Positions 33,228-41,835 of a stretch of 49,752 nucleotides of DNA are shown here, one piece after another. Under the pieces are notes generated by a model. It was given only the letters and a program-made list of their open reading frames with translations, was not told the DNA's origin and ran no database searches. The stretch spans positions 1 through 49,752 of the forward strand of contig NZ_AUCA01000027.1 in assembly GCF_000429525.1 (NCBI RefSeq), in the 5' to 3' direction. The stretch is from Alicyclobacillus contaminans DSM 17975 (lineage in GTDB: Bacteria; Bacillota; Bacilli; Alicyclobacillales; Alicyclobacillaceae). A program made the translations under genes and the position numbers. The stretch's first letter is position 1; each line of letters starts with the position of its first letter.

Positions 33228-33324
33228 CACATCGATGTGAGATGTTTACGCGAGAATGTTACACATCTATGAACAGTTCCCGTCTGTTACATAACAGTAT
33301 ACGCGGTGCATCTTGAAAGATGCA
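33228..33324 (+). repeat. Three perfect palindromes upstream of fdhC
   Basis: CACATCGATGTG (33228-33239), CTGTTACATAACAG (33284-33297) and TGCATCTTGAAAGATGCA (33307-33324) all lie between the HesB-like gene and the fdhC promoter. The third is an 8+2+8 dyad centred ~55 bp before the -10. They do not share a core sequence, so up to three different proteins might bind. The third can also form a 7-bp hairpin with loop TGAA, with ATTTTT a few bases later, and could be a weak terminator. Confidence 0.55.
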
Positions 33325-33345
33325 ACAGAAATTTTTACGGGCCAC

Positions 33346-33374
33346 TGGTGACTGGACAAACGTGGAAGTATAAT
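33346..33374 (+). promoter_or_regulatory. Candidate promoter of the formate operon
   Basis: A perfect TATAAT (33369-33374) has TGGTGA (33346-33351) at a 17-bp spacing. The poor -35 suggests an activator. TTGACA at 33379-33384 is a second possible -35 but has no good -10 (TGTGTT). A small dyad GAATTATGACAATTC (33387-33401) follows the start region. Confidence 0.5.
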
Positions 33375-33486
33375 GGTGTTGACATGGAATTATGACAATT
33401 CTGTGTTGCCTCGCGGATGGCATCCAGAAAATTAGATGATACGGCGAGGCAGGACGCGTGCAATCTGGTAAGGAGGAGGATGGAAC

Positions 33487-34305
33487 TTGTCAACCAATTT
33501 CTCGACACCGGCGGAGATTGCGAAAGCAGCGTCGGATGCAGGCGCGGTGAAGGTCAAGTACAGCATCGGAAAACTGCTTGTTCTCGGATTTCTTGCAGGC
33601 GCTTTCATTGCGCTTGGCGCGCTGTTCGACATCCGCGTCACCGCCGGTCTGCCGGATACCTGGGGCACGTTGAAAAACCTGATTGGCGGCGCTGTGTTTC
33701 CGATTGGCCTGATGTTTGTGGTCATTGCTGGCGCGGAACTGTTGACCGGAAACATGATGACCATTCCGATTGCGCTCCACGACAAACGGGTCACCATCGG
33801 TCAGCTGTTGTACAACTGGCTGTGGGTCACCATCGGAAATCTCATCGGGTCTCTGTTCGTCGCCTTGGTGTTCGGTGTTTGGGCGCACATGCTGACCGCA
33901 GCTCCTTATGACAAGGCGACCATCGCGATTGCGGTCAGCAAGGCGGATCTCGGTTTCTGGCCAACCATCGCGTCGGCGATTGGCTGCAACTGGTTGGTCT
34001 GTCTGGCTGTGTGGCTGGCCTACGGCGCCAAGGACATCATCGGCAAGATTTTCGGAATTTGGTTCCCCATCATGGGATTTGTGGCCATTGGTTTTCAGCA
34101 CGTGGTCGCCAACATGTTCTTTCTGCCCGCAGGTATTTTCGTGGGTGCCCCCGTATCCTGGGGCACGACCATCATCGAATGGATTGGCGCATTCATCGGC
34201 AACGCCATTGGCGGCTGGCTGTTTGTCGCCACCGCCTACTGGTTCGTGTATCTGCGCAGCGAATCGGACGCGGTGCGATTCAACAATGAAGCGGCGAAGG
34301 GTTGA
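33487..34305 (+). CDS. fdhC: Formate/nitrite transporter family protein (formate channel)
   Basis: This 272-aa pentameric-channel family protein (FNT) has six helices. Signature segments are LVLGFLAGAFIALGALF, IAGAELLTGNMMTIPIA, NWLVCLAVWLAYGAKDIIGK and the C-terminal GFQHVVANMFFLPAGIF. The central-channel histidine lies in the last. TTG 33487 follows AAGGAGGAGG by 7 nt. It precedes formate dehydrogenase genes, so it moves formate rather than nitrite (context-based). The spacing to fdhA is 77 bp without a terminator. Confidence 0.92.
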   Translation: MSTNFSTPAEIAKAASDAGAVKVKYSIGKLLVLGFLAGAFIALGALFDIRVTAGLPDTWGTLKNLIGGAVFPIGLMFVVIAGAELLTGNMMTIPIALHDKRVTIGQLLYNWLWVTIGNLIGSLFVALVFGVWAHMLTAAPYDKATIAIAVSKADLGFWPTIASAIGCNWLVCLAVWLAYGAKDIIGKIFGIWFPIMGFVAIGFQHVVANMFFLPAGIFVGAPVSWGTTIIEWIGAFIGNAIGGWLFVATAYWFVYLRSESDAVRFNNEAAKG

Positions 34306-34382
34306 GCGGTGGTCGGCGCCAGCTGCATGCGGGCGCTGACCCAATGTCTTTCAATGCTCACAATGCGGGGAGGAGATATGAG

Positions 34383-37340
34383 ATGGGTGCCGAGATTCAT
34401 CTCCAACTGGATGGGCAGCCTGTGGTTGTCACCGAAGGCGGTACCGTGCTCGACGTGATCCTCGGCGCGGGGATGGAACATCCTCATGTGTGCTTCCATC
34501 CGGCGCTGGGACCGATTGAGACGTGCGACACCTGCATGGTGGAAGTCAATGGGGCATTGGTTCGGGCATGCAGTACGAAAGTGGCCCCAGACATGGACAT
34601 TCGCACGAAGTCCGTGCGGGCGAGATACGCCCGCAAGGAAGCCATGGACCGCATCCTGCGCAATCACGAGCTCTACTGCACCGTCTGCGACAACAACAAC
34701 GGGGACTGCACCATTCACAACACGGCCATGATGATGAAAGTGGAGTCGCAAAAGTACCCCTTCACGCCCAAGCCCTATCCGGTGGACAACAGCCATCCGT
34801 TTTATCGATACGATCCCAACCAGTGCATTCTCTGCGGCCGCTGCGTGGAGGCCTGCCAGAACCTGCAGGTCAGCGAAGTGCTGTCGATTGATTGGACCCG
34901 GGAACAACCGCGGGTGATTTGGGACAACGACGTCGCCATCAACGAATCCTCCTGCGTCTCCTGTGGCCACTGCGTGACCGTCTGCCCCTGCAACGCCCTG
35001 ATGGAAAAATCCATGCTCGGAGAAGCAGGGTTCTTGACCGGGATTGATCCGGACACGCTCGGCCGCATGATTGAGGTCACGAAAGCCGTCGAACCAGGCT
35101 ACTCACAGATTTTCGTCATGTCCGAGATGGAATCGGCGTTGCGGGAAGCGCGCATTGAAAAGACCAAGACGGTGTGCACGTATTGTGGGGTGGGGTGCAG
35201 CTTCGACATCTGGACCAAAGGCCGGAAGATTCTCAAGGTCAATCCCCAGATGGAGGCGCCGGCCAACCAGATCTCCACGTGTGTGAAGGGCAAATTCGGA
35301 TGGGACTTCGTAAACAGCCCCGACCGGCTGCTGCAACCGCTGATTCGGCGCGGAGATGCGTTTTACCCGGCCACGTGGGACGAGGCGCTGGACCTCATTG
35401 CCGAACGGTTCCAGGCCATTCGCCGCGAACACGGCGATGACGCGCTGGCATTCATCTCTTCCTCGAAGACGACGAACGAGGAGAACTATCTGATGCAGAA
35501 ACTGGCCCGGGCTGTGATGCACACCAACAATATTGACAACTGTTCTCGCTACTGCCAGTCGCCGGCGACGGAAGCGCTGCGCCGGACCATGGGTTACGGC
35601 GGGGACACGGGGAGCATCACGGACATTGCGGCAGCGGAGTTGGTGGTCATTGTCGGCGCCAATCCGGCCGAGGCGCACCCGGTGCTGTCCACCCGCATCC
35701 GCCGCGCGCAAAAGAAACACGGCCAGCGGTTAATCGTGGCCGATGTGCGAAAAAACATCATGGCCGCGCGCGCGGATTTATTCCTGCGTCCTCGACCGGG
35801 CACCGATTTGGTGTGGTTGTCGGGCGTCGCCAAATACATTGTGGACCAGGGATGGCAGAACCACGAGTTTTTGGAGAAGTCCGTCGACAATGTGGACGCG
35901 TTCATCGAGAGTCTGGCGCCGTTCACCCTCGATTACACAGCCGAGGTGACCGGGCTTCCGAAGGAACAAATCGTCCAAGCCGCAGAAATGATTGCTCGGG
36001 CCTCTTCGGTCAGCATCTGCTGGGCGATGGGCGTCACCCAGCACGTGGGCGGCTCGGACACCAGCACGGCCATCTGCAACCTGCTGCTCCTGACCGGGAA
36101 TGTCGGACGGCCCGGGACGGGGGCGTACCCATTGCGCGGCCACAACAACGTGCAGGGCGCAGGCGACTTCGGTTGCGCCCCAGCGTTCTATCCAGGCTAT
36201 GAACCATCCTCAGACCCGGCCGTCCGCGCCAAGTACGAAGCGGCGTGGGGCGTGTCGCTGCCGACCAACCCGGGACTCAACAACCATCAGATGGTCGACG
36301 CCATTCACGATGGTCGCCTGCGTGGCATGTATCTGGTGGGCGAAGACATGGCCGTGGTGGATTCCAACGTCAATTATGTGGAAGCCGCGTTCGAAAAGCT
36401 GGATTTTCTCGTGGTGCAGGATGTCTTCTTCAGCAAGACCGCGCAGTTCGCCGACGTGATTCTGCCCGCCAGCCCAAGCCTGGAGAAAGAGGGGACCTTC
36501 ACCAACACGGAGCGGCGGATTCAACGACTGTATCAGGTGCTGCCGCCGCTTGGCGATTCGAAGCCCGACTGGCAAATCATCCAGGCGGTCGCCAATCGGC
36601 TGGGGGCAAATTGGAACTATACGTCGCCAAGGGAAATTTTCGAAGAAGCCTGCGGCCTAACGGAGTTGATGAAAGGTGCGACCTATGAGAGGCTGGAAGG
36701 CTATCGGAGTCTGCAGTGGCCGGTGAAGCCAGACGGAAGTGACACACCGCTGTTGTACACCGACGGGTTCCCACTTCCTGGGGGACGGGCACGGTTCCAT
36801 CCGGTGGCGTGGACGCCGCCCATCACGGTTTCGGAAGAATACGACCTGGAACTGAACAACGGACGACTGCTCGAACATTTCCACGAGGGCAACATGACCG
36901 CTCGGGTGCCCGGCATTGCCGAGAAGGTTCCGGAGACGTTCATCGAGGTATCTCCGGATCTCGCGGCGGAACGCGGGATTACCGACGGTGCGCTGGTGCG
37001 CGTGTCGTCGCCGTTTGGGCGCGTGAAAATGCGGGCCGTTGTGACTGACCGCGTGTCCGGACATCAGGTCTACATCCCGCTGTTATCCAGACGCGACGAG
37101 GAGGCGGTCAATCGCCTGACCAGCAGCGAGCATGACACCTTCACCTACACGCCGGCGTACAAAGAGATGAAGGTGAAGCTGGAGGTGCTGGAACGGGTGG
37201 GGCCATCGCCGCTGGTCAAAGGAAATTTCCGGCTTGGACGGCCCAATCCGCAGCCCGGCGTCAATGTGGAGCAGAAGTGGGCCCGCCCGGACTACCATCC
37301 GCTGGTGGCGGCCACGAGCGACGGAAACGGGGAGGCGTGA
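34383..37340 (+). CDS. fdhA: Molybdenum/tungsten formate dehydrogenase, YrhE/YjgC-like
   Basis: This 985-aa cytoplasmic enzyme oxidises formate to CO2. Residues 1-80 form a plant-type [2Fe-2S] domain (CFHPALG, CDTCMVEV). A NuoG-like His/Cys region follows (HELYCTVCDNNNGDC), then two [4Fe-4S] ferredoxin motifs (CILCGRCVEAC, CVSCGHCVTVCPC), then the cluster site CTYCGVGCSFD and the bis-MGD domains. Cys391 in DNCSRYCQSPATEAL replaces the selenocysteine of FdhF. ATG 34383 is 7 nt after GGAGGAG. It is next to DUF1641 and FdhD genes, as in the Bacillus yrhE-yrhD pair. The electron acceptor subunit is not encoded here. Confidence 0.93.
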   Translation: MGAEIHLQLDGQPVVVTEGGTVLDVILGAGMEHPHVCFHPALGPIETCDTCMVEVNGALVRACSTKVAPDMDIRTKSVRARYARKEAMDRILRNHELYCTVCDNNNGDCTIHNTAMMMKVESQKYPFTPKPYPVDNSHPFYRYDPNQCILCGRCVEACQNLQVSEVLSIDWTREQPRVIWDNDVAINESSCVSCGHCVTVCPCNALMEKSMLGEAGFLTGIDPDTLGRMIEVTKAVEPGYSQIFVMSEMESALREARIEKTKTVCTYCGVGCSFDIWTKGRKILKVNPQMEAPANQISTCVKGKFGWDFVNSPDRLLQPLIRRGDAFYPATWDEALDLIAERFQAIRREHGDDALAFISSSKTTNEENYLMQKLARAVMHTNNIDNCSRYCQSPATEALRRTMGYGGDTGSITDIAAAELVVIVGANPAEAHPVLSTRIRRAQKKHGQRLIVADVRKNIMAARADLFLRPRPGTDLVWLSGVAKYIVDQGWQNHEFLEKSVDNVDAFIESLAPFTLDYTAEVTGLPKEQIVQAAEMIARASSVSICWAMGVTQHVGGSDTSTAICNLLLLTGNVGRPGTGAYPLRGHNNVQGAGDFGCAPAFYPGYEPSSDPAVRAKYEAAWGVSLPTNPGLNNHQMVDAIHDGRLRGMYLVGEDMAVVDSNVNYVEAAFEKLDFLVVQDVFFSKTAQFADVILPASPSLEKEGTFTNTERRIQRLYQVLPPLGDSKPDWQIIQAVANRLGANWNYTSPREIFEEACGLTELMKGATYERLEGYRSLQWPVKPDGSDTPLLYTDGFPLPGGRARFHPVAWTPPITVSEEYDLELNNGRLLEHFHEGNMTARVPGIAEKVPETFIEVSPDLAAERGITDGALVRVSSPFGRVKMRAVVTDRVSGHQVYIPLLSRRDEEAVNRLTSSEHDTFTYTPAYKEMKVKLEVLERVGPSPLVKGNFRLGRPNPQPGVNVEQKWARPDYHPLVAATSDGNGEA

Positions 37341-37346
37341 TGCGAG

Positions 37347-37871
37347 ATGGCGCAGGCGATTCAAGCGATTCACCAAGCCGAACGCCCGGAAGCGGAACGA
37401 GTCGAGCGGGTGTTGGACGAGGTGCGGCGTCAGGTGGTGGAGGACGCCGACGGCCTCCGCCAGACGCTGCAATTGCTGCAGGCCATGCATGACCGCGGCG
37501 TGTTGGAACTGTTCACCGCGCTGTTTGAACGGGGAGACAAGGTGCTCGGACTGGCTGTCCAGGTTCTGAGCGAACCCGAGAACGTTCGGGCTTTGAAAAA
37601 CGTCATCACCGGCTTGCAATGGCTGACCAGTGTGGATGTGGATGCGCTGCGGAACTATCAGCAGGGGGCGCTGGAAGGCATCAAGCAGGCCAGGGCGGCG
37701 GCCTCCGCGGTGTCCGGCGGGGCGCCGCAGAAGCCGCTGGGTGTGTTCGAGCTGATGAAACAGTTGAAAGATCCGGACGTCAGTGCGGCGCTGCGCGTGG
37801 GCCTCGCCTTTTTGAAAGGTTTTGGACAGTCCATGCGGCAACCTGACGCCCCTGGCTCAAAGGATGTGTGA
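37347..37871 (+). CDS. DUF1641 protein (YrhD-like formate dehydrogenase partner)
   Basis: This 174-aa helical protein has no membrane segment. LQLLQAMHDRGVLELFTALF, LSEPENVRALKNVITGLQWL and LGVFELMKQLKDPDVSAALR followed by VGLAFLKGFG are DUF1641 hallmarks. The family accompanies YrhE/YjgC-type formate dehydrogenases and has been proposed as an accessory subunit; the biochemical role is unsettled. The gene starts 7 bp after fdhA and ends 5 bp before fdhD, so co-translation is likely. Confidence 0.88.
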   Translation: MAQAIQAIHQAERPEAERVERVLDEVRRQVVEDADGLRQTLQLLQAMHDRGVLELFTALFERGDKVLGLAVQVLSEPENVRALKNVITGLQWLTSVDVDALRNYQQGALEGIKQARAAASAVSGGAPQKPLGVFELMKQLKDPDVSAALRVGLAFLKGFGQSMRQPDAPGSKDV

Positions 37872-37875
37872 GCAA

Positions 37876-38703
37876 ATGACGGATTCGATGGCGGAAGGGT
37901 ATGATCACCTGCCGCTGCAACAGGAGAGGCAGATCTGGCGGTATCGCGGCGGGGATTGGCAACAGGTGGCCGACCATGTCGCGACCGAATACGCCCTCAC
38001 GGTGTTCGTCAACGACCAGGAAATGGCGACGGTGGTCTGCACCCCCGAGTACCTGGAGGATCTGGTGGTGGGCTTTCTCGCTTCCGAGGGCGTGATCCGG
38101 AAGCTGGATCAAATCCTGGATCTGCAGGTAAGCCGGTTTCGCGGCATTGCCCGCGTCCGGGTCGCATCGTCGGTGAACTTCAATCAGGCGTTTTATAACA
38201 AGCGGTACATCGCTTCCTGCTGCGGAAAAAGCCGGCAGTCGTTCTACTTCTACAATGACGCTCACACCGCGCGGCCGGTGACCGATCCCGTCCGCGCAAC
38301 ACCAGACCAAATTGTGGCGCGGATTGACGAGATGGAAGCCTCCGCCTCCCTGTGGGCGCACACGGGCGGCGTGCACATGGCAAGCCTGTGCACGCCGGAC
38401 GCCATGCTCTGGTCCCGCGTGGACATCGGGCGCCACAACGCGTTGGACAAATTGTACGGCTACGCGCTGCGGACCCATCAGCCGATGGCCGGCAAACTCG
38501 TCACGTTCAGTGGCCGATTGTCTTCCGAAGTACTTCTCAAATGTGCAAAAATCGGTGTGGGGATGGTGTTGGCCAAATCAGCGCCTACCGCGCTTGCGCT
38601 CGACATGGCGGACGAATTGGGGATTACGGCGGTGGGATTCGTGCGAGCTGGCGGGTTCAACGTCTACACGCACCCGTGGCGGCTGCGCGAAGGCCCCGTG
38701 TAA
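37876..38703 (+). CDS. fdhD: Formate dehydrogenase accessory sulfurtransferase FdhD
   Basis: This 275-aa protein passes sulfur to the molybdenum or tungsten cofactor, without which FdhA is inactive. Visible motifs are [17 protein letters not shown], the sulfur-carrying cysteines in [39 protein letters not shown] and [17 protein letters not shown]. The start is uncertain: ATG 37876 is used, with AAAGGA 11-12 nt upstream; ATG 37864 overlaps the DUF1641 stop. It completes the formate cassette fdhC-fdhA-DUF1641-fdhD. Confidence 0.92.
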   Translation: MTDSMAEGYDHLPLQQERQIWRYRGGDWQQVADHVATEYALTVFVNDQEMATVVCTPEYLEDLVVGFLASEGVIRKLDQILDLQVSRFRGIARVRVASSVNFNQAFYNKRYIASCCGKSRQSFYFYNDAHTARPVTDPVRATPDQIVARIDEMEASASLWAHTGGVHMASLCTPDAMLWSRVDIGRHNALDKLYGYALRTHQPMAGKLVTFSGRLSSEVLLKCAKIGVGMVLAKSAPTALALDMADELGITAVGFVRAGGFNVYTHPWRLREGPV

Positions 38704-38738
38704 CGCCGGGCGCATCCATCAGGAGAGGAGGGAGAGCA

Positions 38739-39278
38739 TTGTCAGAGGAGATCCAAGTCGCGAATGAATTGGCCACCTTTGCAGGCGGCTGTTTTTGGTG
38801 CATGGTGAAGCCGTTCGATCAATGGCCGGGCGTGCTGTCGGTGACCTCCGGATACACCGGGGGGCATGTGGAAAATCCGACGTACGAGGAGGTCTGCTCT
38901 GGGACCACCGGCCACCGGGAGGCGGTGCAGATTGTCTTTCAGCCGGAGGTGCTGCCCTACGAACGATTGCTGGAGATTTTCTGGCAGCAGATTGATCCCA
39001 CGGATGCCGGGGGGCAATTTGTGGACCGGGGGCCGTCCTACCAGGCTGCGATTTATTATCACAATGAGCGACAACGGAGGCTGGCAGAAGCGTCCAAGCG
39101 CGAACTGGCGGACAGCGGACGGTTTGACAAGCCGATTGTGACCCCGATTTTACCGGCCGGACCATTCTATCCGGCGGAAGACTATCACCAGAATTTCTAC
39201 CGGACGCAACCGGTGCACTATGAGCGCTACCGGCGCGGATCCGGGCGCGATGCGTTTTTGGAGCGCTATTGGGGATAG
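38739..39278 (+). CDS. msrA: Peptide methionine sulfoxide reductase MsrA
   Basis: This 179-aa enzyme reduces methionine-S-sulfoxide in proteins. The catalytic Cys18 is in [10 protein letters not shown], with [20 protein letters not shown] and HREAVQIVF typical of the family, and the C-terminal [15 protein letters not shown] 38739 follows GGAGAGGAGGGAG. No MsrB domain is fused. It lies 35 bp after fdhD, possibly sharing its transcript; no functional link to formate is evident. Confidence 0.92.
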   Translation: MSEEIQVANELATFAGGCFWCMVKPFDQWPGVLSVTSGYTGGHVENPTYEEVCSGTTGHREAVQIVFQPEVLPYERLLEIFWQQIDPTDAGGQFVDRGPSYQAAIYYHNERQRRLAEASKRELADSGRFDKPIVTPILPAGPFYPAEDYHQNFYRTQPVHYERYRRGSGRDAFLERYWG

Positions 39279-39424
39279 CGGGCGATGCGGTTGCAGCTGG
39301 TCCCCTGCAAGCGGCAATTCCGGACGGTGTGTCCAGGGATTGCCGTTTTCTTTCGACAACATGGTTACAATGGATGGTGCCAAGTTGAACTGGCTCACAG
39401 TGGACGTGAGGACGAGGTGAGCGG

Positions 39425-40918
39425 ATGCAGGAAGCGATTTTGGCCATCGACTTGGGGACGAGTGCGTGCAAGGCGGTGTTGTTCGGCGCGGATGGCAGCG
39501 TCTTGGCGCATGCCACGATCCCGTATCCGACGTGGCGACCGGATGCCGTTCGCGCGGAACAGCATCCGAACGATTGGTGGAATGCGGCCACCCTGGCGGT
39601 TCGCCGGGTTGCGGCGACGGACGAGCGCGTCTGTGTGCGAGCCATTGTGTTGTCTTCACAACGGGAGACAGTGCTTCCGGTGGATGAGCACGGCAATCCG
39701 GTGCGTTCCGCGATGCTGTGGATGGACGGACGCGGTCTTGACGAGATTGCGTCGCTGCGTGAGCGATTCGGAAGGTCCATTCATCGCTGGACCGGCCTGG
39801 TTCCCAGTGCGACGTATTCCGCGGGGAAGATTCTGTGGATGCGCTGCCATCAGCCGGAACTGTTCTCCGCAACACGGCACTATCTACAGCCGAAAGACTT
39901 CCTTCTGTACCGTATGAGCGGGGTTCTGGCGACCGATGTCACGCTGGCCTCCCGAACCATGCTGTTCAATATGGAAACGCACACATGGCAGCAAGAACTG
40001 TTGGACGCCTGCGGCGTGACGGAGAAAGCGTTTCCTCCGGTGTACGCGTCGGATCTGGTGGTGGCCGAACTGCGCCCCGACGTGGCGCTGGATTGGGGAT
40101 TGCCTTCCGGCATTCCCATTGTTCTCGGGGGTGGCGACAGAGCCTGTGAAGTGCTCGGATCGGGCATTCAAGACGGAGAGGTGATGGAATCGACCGGAAC
40201 CACGAGTAACATCGCGTGTTCGGTGCTGGCTCCGCGTTTTTCGGAACGCGTCACCTGCTCGTGCCATGTCATACAGGGACAGTGGATTTTGGAACAGGGG
40301 CTGTCCACAACCGGGGCCATTGTGGACTGGGTTCGCTATCTGTTGGGGCATGACAATCTGCAAGAGCTGGATGCGGCTATCGACAAATCGTCTCCGGGAG
40401 CCGGAGGACTGCTGGTGCTGCCGTTCTTCATGGGCGCGCGGGCACCGCGTTGGAATCCGCTGGCGGAGGGCGCCATCATCGGCTTAACGCTCGCGCACAC
40501 GCGGGAGGATATCGTTCGCGCGGTGGTAGAAGGCATTGCGTACGAACTGCGTTTCGCGCTGGAAACCTACGGGGAGATGGGAATTCCCGTGGAGCGCATC
40601 CGGCTTGTGGGCGGCGGCGCGTACATGGACAAGTGGAACCAGATTAAGGCGACGGTCTACCAAAAACACCTGGCGGCTCCGCGCTGGGTGCACGCGGCGT
40701 CGTTCGGCGCCTACCTGTTGGCTGCGCGGCGGCTCGGCTGGATCACTTCGTACGGCGAGGGACAGGCCAACAACCCGTTGACCGCCATCTACCATCCGGA
40801 TCTGAAATACGTCGACCTGTATGATGAGGGATATCAACTGTACACGCAGTTGAACCACCAGTTGGAGCAGCAGTGGCCCTTGTTGGACGCTCACCGCCGC
40901 CGGGTGATGACTTTTTGA
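39425..40918 (+). CDS. FGGY-family carbohydrate kinase
   Basis: This 497-aa kinase has an N-terminal ATPase-fold domain starting ILAIDLGTSACKAVLF, the phrase MLWMDGRGLDEI typical of xylulokinase/gluconokinase types, and C-terminal motifs STTGAIVDWVRYLLG, FFMGARAPRWNPLAEGAIIG and RLVGGGAYMDKWNQIKA. The sugar cannot be assigned. The neighbours act on uronates and aldonates, so an aldonate or ketose substrate is possible. A TACAAT box (39374-39379) lies 46 bp upstream. The deoR gene follows after 82 bp and has its own promoter. Confidence 0.85.
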   Translation: MQEAILAIDLGTSACKAVLFGADGSVLAHATIPYPTWRPDAVRAEQHPNDWWNAATLAVRRVAATDERVCVRAIVLSSQRETVLPVDEHGNPVRSAMLWMDGRGLDEIASLRERFGRSIHRWTGLVPSATYSAGKILWMRCHQPELFSATRHYLQPKDFLLYRMSGVLATDVTLASRTMLFNMETHTWQQELLDACGVTEKAFPPVYASDLVVAELRPDVALDWGLPSGIPIVLGGGDRACEVLGSGIQDGEVMESTGTTSNIACSVLAPRFSERVTCSCHVIQGQWILEQGLSTTGAIVDWVRYLLGHDNLQELDAAIDKSSPGAGGLLVLPFFMGARAPRWNPLAEGAIIGLTLAHTREDIVRAVVEGIAYELRFALETYGEMGIPVERIRLVGGGAYMDKWNQIKATVYQKHLAAPRWVHAASFGAYLLAARRLGWITSYGEGQANNPLTAIYHPDLKYVDLYDEGYQLYTQLNHQLEQQWPLLDAHRRRVMTF

Positions 40919-40926
40919 CAAACGAA

Positions 40927-40967
40927 TGTTGGAATGTGTTGTTTTGTGTTGGATTTTCGTCTATGAT
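40927..40967 (+). promoter_or_regulatory. Promoter with three 10-bp-phased TGTTG repeats before deoR
   Basis: TTGTTT (40939-40944), a 17-bp spacer and TATGAT (40962-40967) form the promoter. TGTTG recurs at 40927, 40937 and 40947, exactly one helical turn apart, as TGTTGGAATG, TGTTGTTTTG and TGTTGGATTT. The repeats cover the -35 and spacer. DeoR-family repressors often bind direct repeats with 10-11-bp spacing, so this is probably the autoregulatory operator. Confidence 0.6.
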
Positions 40968-41000
40968 CTCTCGTAAACGACGTGGAAGGGAGGGGATGCG

Positions 41001-41765
41001 GTGCTGGGAGAACTGCGGCAGCAAAAGCTGGTGGACTTGTTGATGACGAAAAAATCGGTCCGGATCAGCGAACTCCGGGAGATGTTCGACGTGTCTGAAG
41101 AGACCATTCGGCGTGACCTGAAGAAGCTGGAATCGGACGGTGTACTCAAGCGCACGCACGGTGGTGCCATTTTGGCCGAAGAAGTGCACGTGGTGCCGCC
41201 GTTCAGCCAGCGCAGTCAACAGCAGCTGCGCGAAAAGATGGCGTTGGCCGACAAAGCGGCGGCGCTGGTGGGCGAGCGCGCCACGGTGATGTTGGACAGC
41301 GGTTCCACCACCCTGGAGATTGCCCGCAGGTTGGCGGGGCGGCATGTCACCGTCATCACCAATGATCTGACCATTGCCATGGAACTGAGCGGCAGTCTGC
41401 ACGTGCAGTTGATTGTGCTGGGGGGGAGTCAGCAGAAGGGAACCTGCACGCTGGTCGGCCCCGAGTGCGAGGAGACCATTCAGCGGTACCACGTCGACTT
41501 CGTGTTTCTCGGGACGGGAGGTATCAGCGTGAAGCAGGGCCTCACCACATCGTCCAGCGCGGAGGCCATCGTCAAACGGGCGATGATGGCCGCGGGGCGA
41601 GAGGTGTACTGCGTGGCTGACCGAAGCAAGTTTGGCCGTGCCGCGCTGGTGTCCTACGCCAAACCGGAGGAAATCACCGGCATTCTGACCAATCCGAGCG
41701 TGGACGCCGAGTGGGTGCAGCCTCTGCTTGAACGGGGAACGAACATCGTGTACGCGGACGCCTGA
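41001..41765 (+). CDS. DeoR-family transcriptional regulator
   Basis: This 254-aa repressor has an N-terminal winged helix-turn-helix (residues 5-57: RQQKLVDLLMTKKSVRISEL, VSEETIRRDLKKLESDG) and the DeoR sensor domain with sugar-phosphate motifs MLDSGSTTLEIARRL, VITNDLTIA, VFLGTGGISVKQGLTTSS and VADRSKFGRAAL. GTG 41001 follows GGGAGGGG. It likely represses the genes downstream and itself and is released by a phosphorylated pathway intermediate. It lies between the kinase and the uxaA-iolB-uxaB genes. Confidence 0.9.
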   Translation: MLGELRQQKLVDLLMTKKSVRISELREMFDVSEETIRRDLKKLESDGVLKRTHGGAILAEEVHVVPPFSQRSQQQLREKMALADKAAALVGERATVMLDSGSTTLEIARRLAGRHVTVITNDLTIAMELSGSLHVQLIVLGGSQQKGTCTLVGPECEETIQRYHVDFVFLGTGGISVKQGLTTSSSAEAIVKRAMMAAGREVYCVADRSKFGRAALVSYAKPEEITGILTNPSVDAEWVQPLLERGTNIVYADA

Positions 41766-41835
41766 GGTCCGGCGATGGGGTCTTGAAATCAACATCCGGG
41801 AGAACGGCGGTGCGCAACAACAGGGGGCGAGGAAC

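Noticed and set aside
33307-33335. The TGCATCTT/AAGATGCA dyad as a definite terminator for an upstream transcript
   Set aside because: The only upstream gene is on the other strand, and the T-run is separated from the stem by several bases; an operator is more likely.
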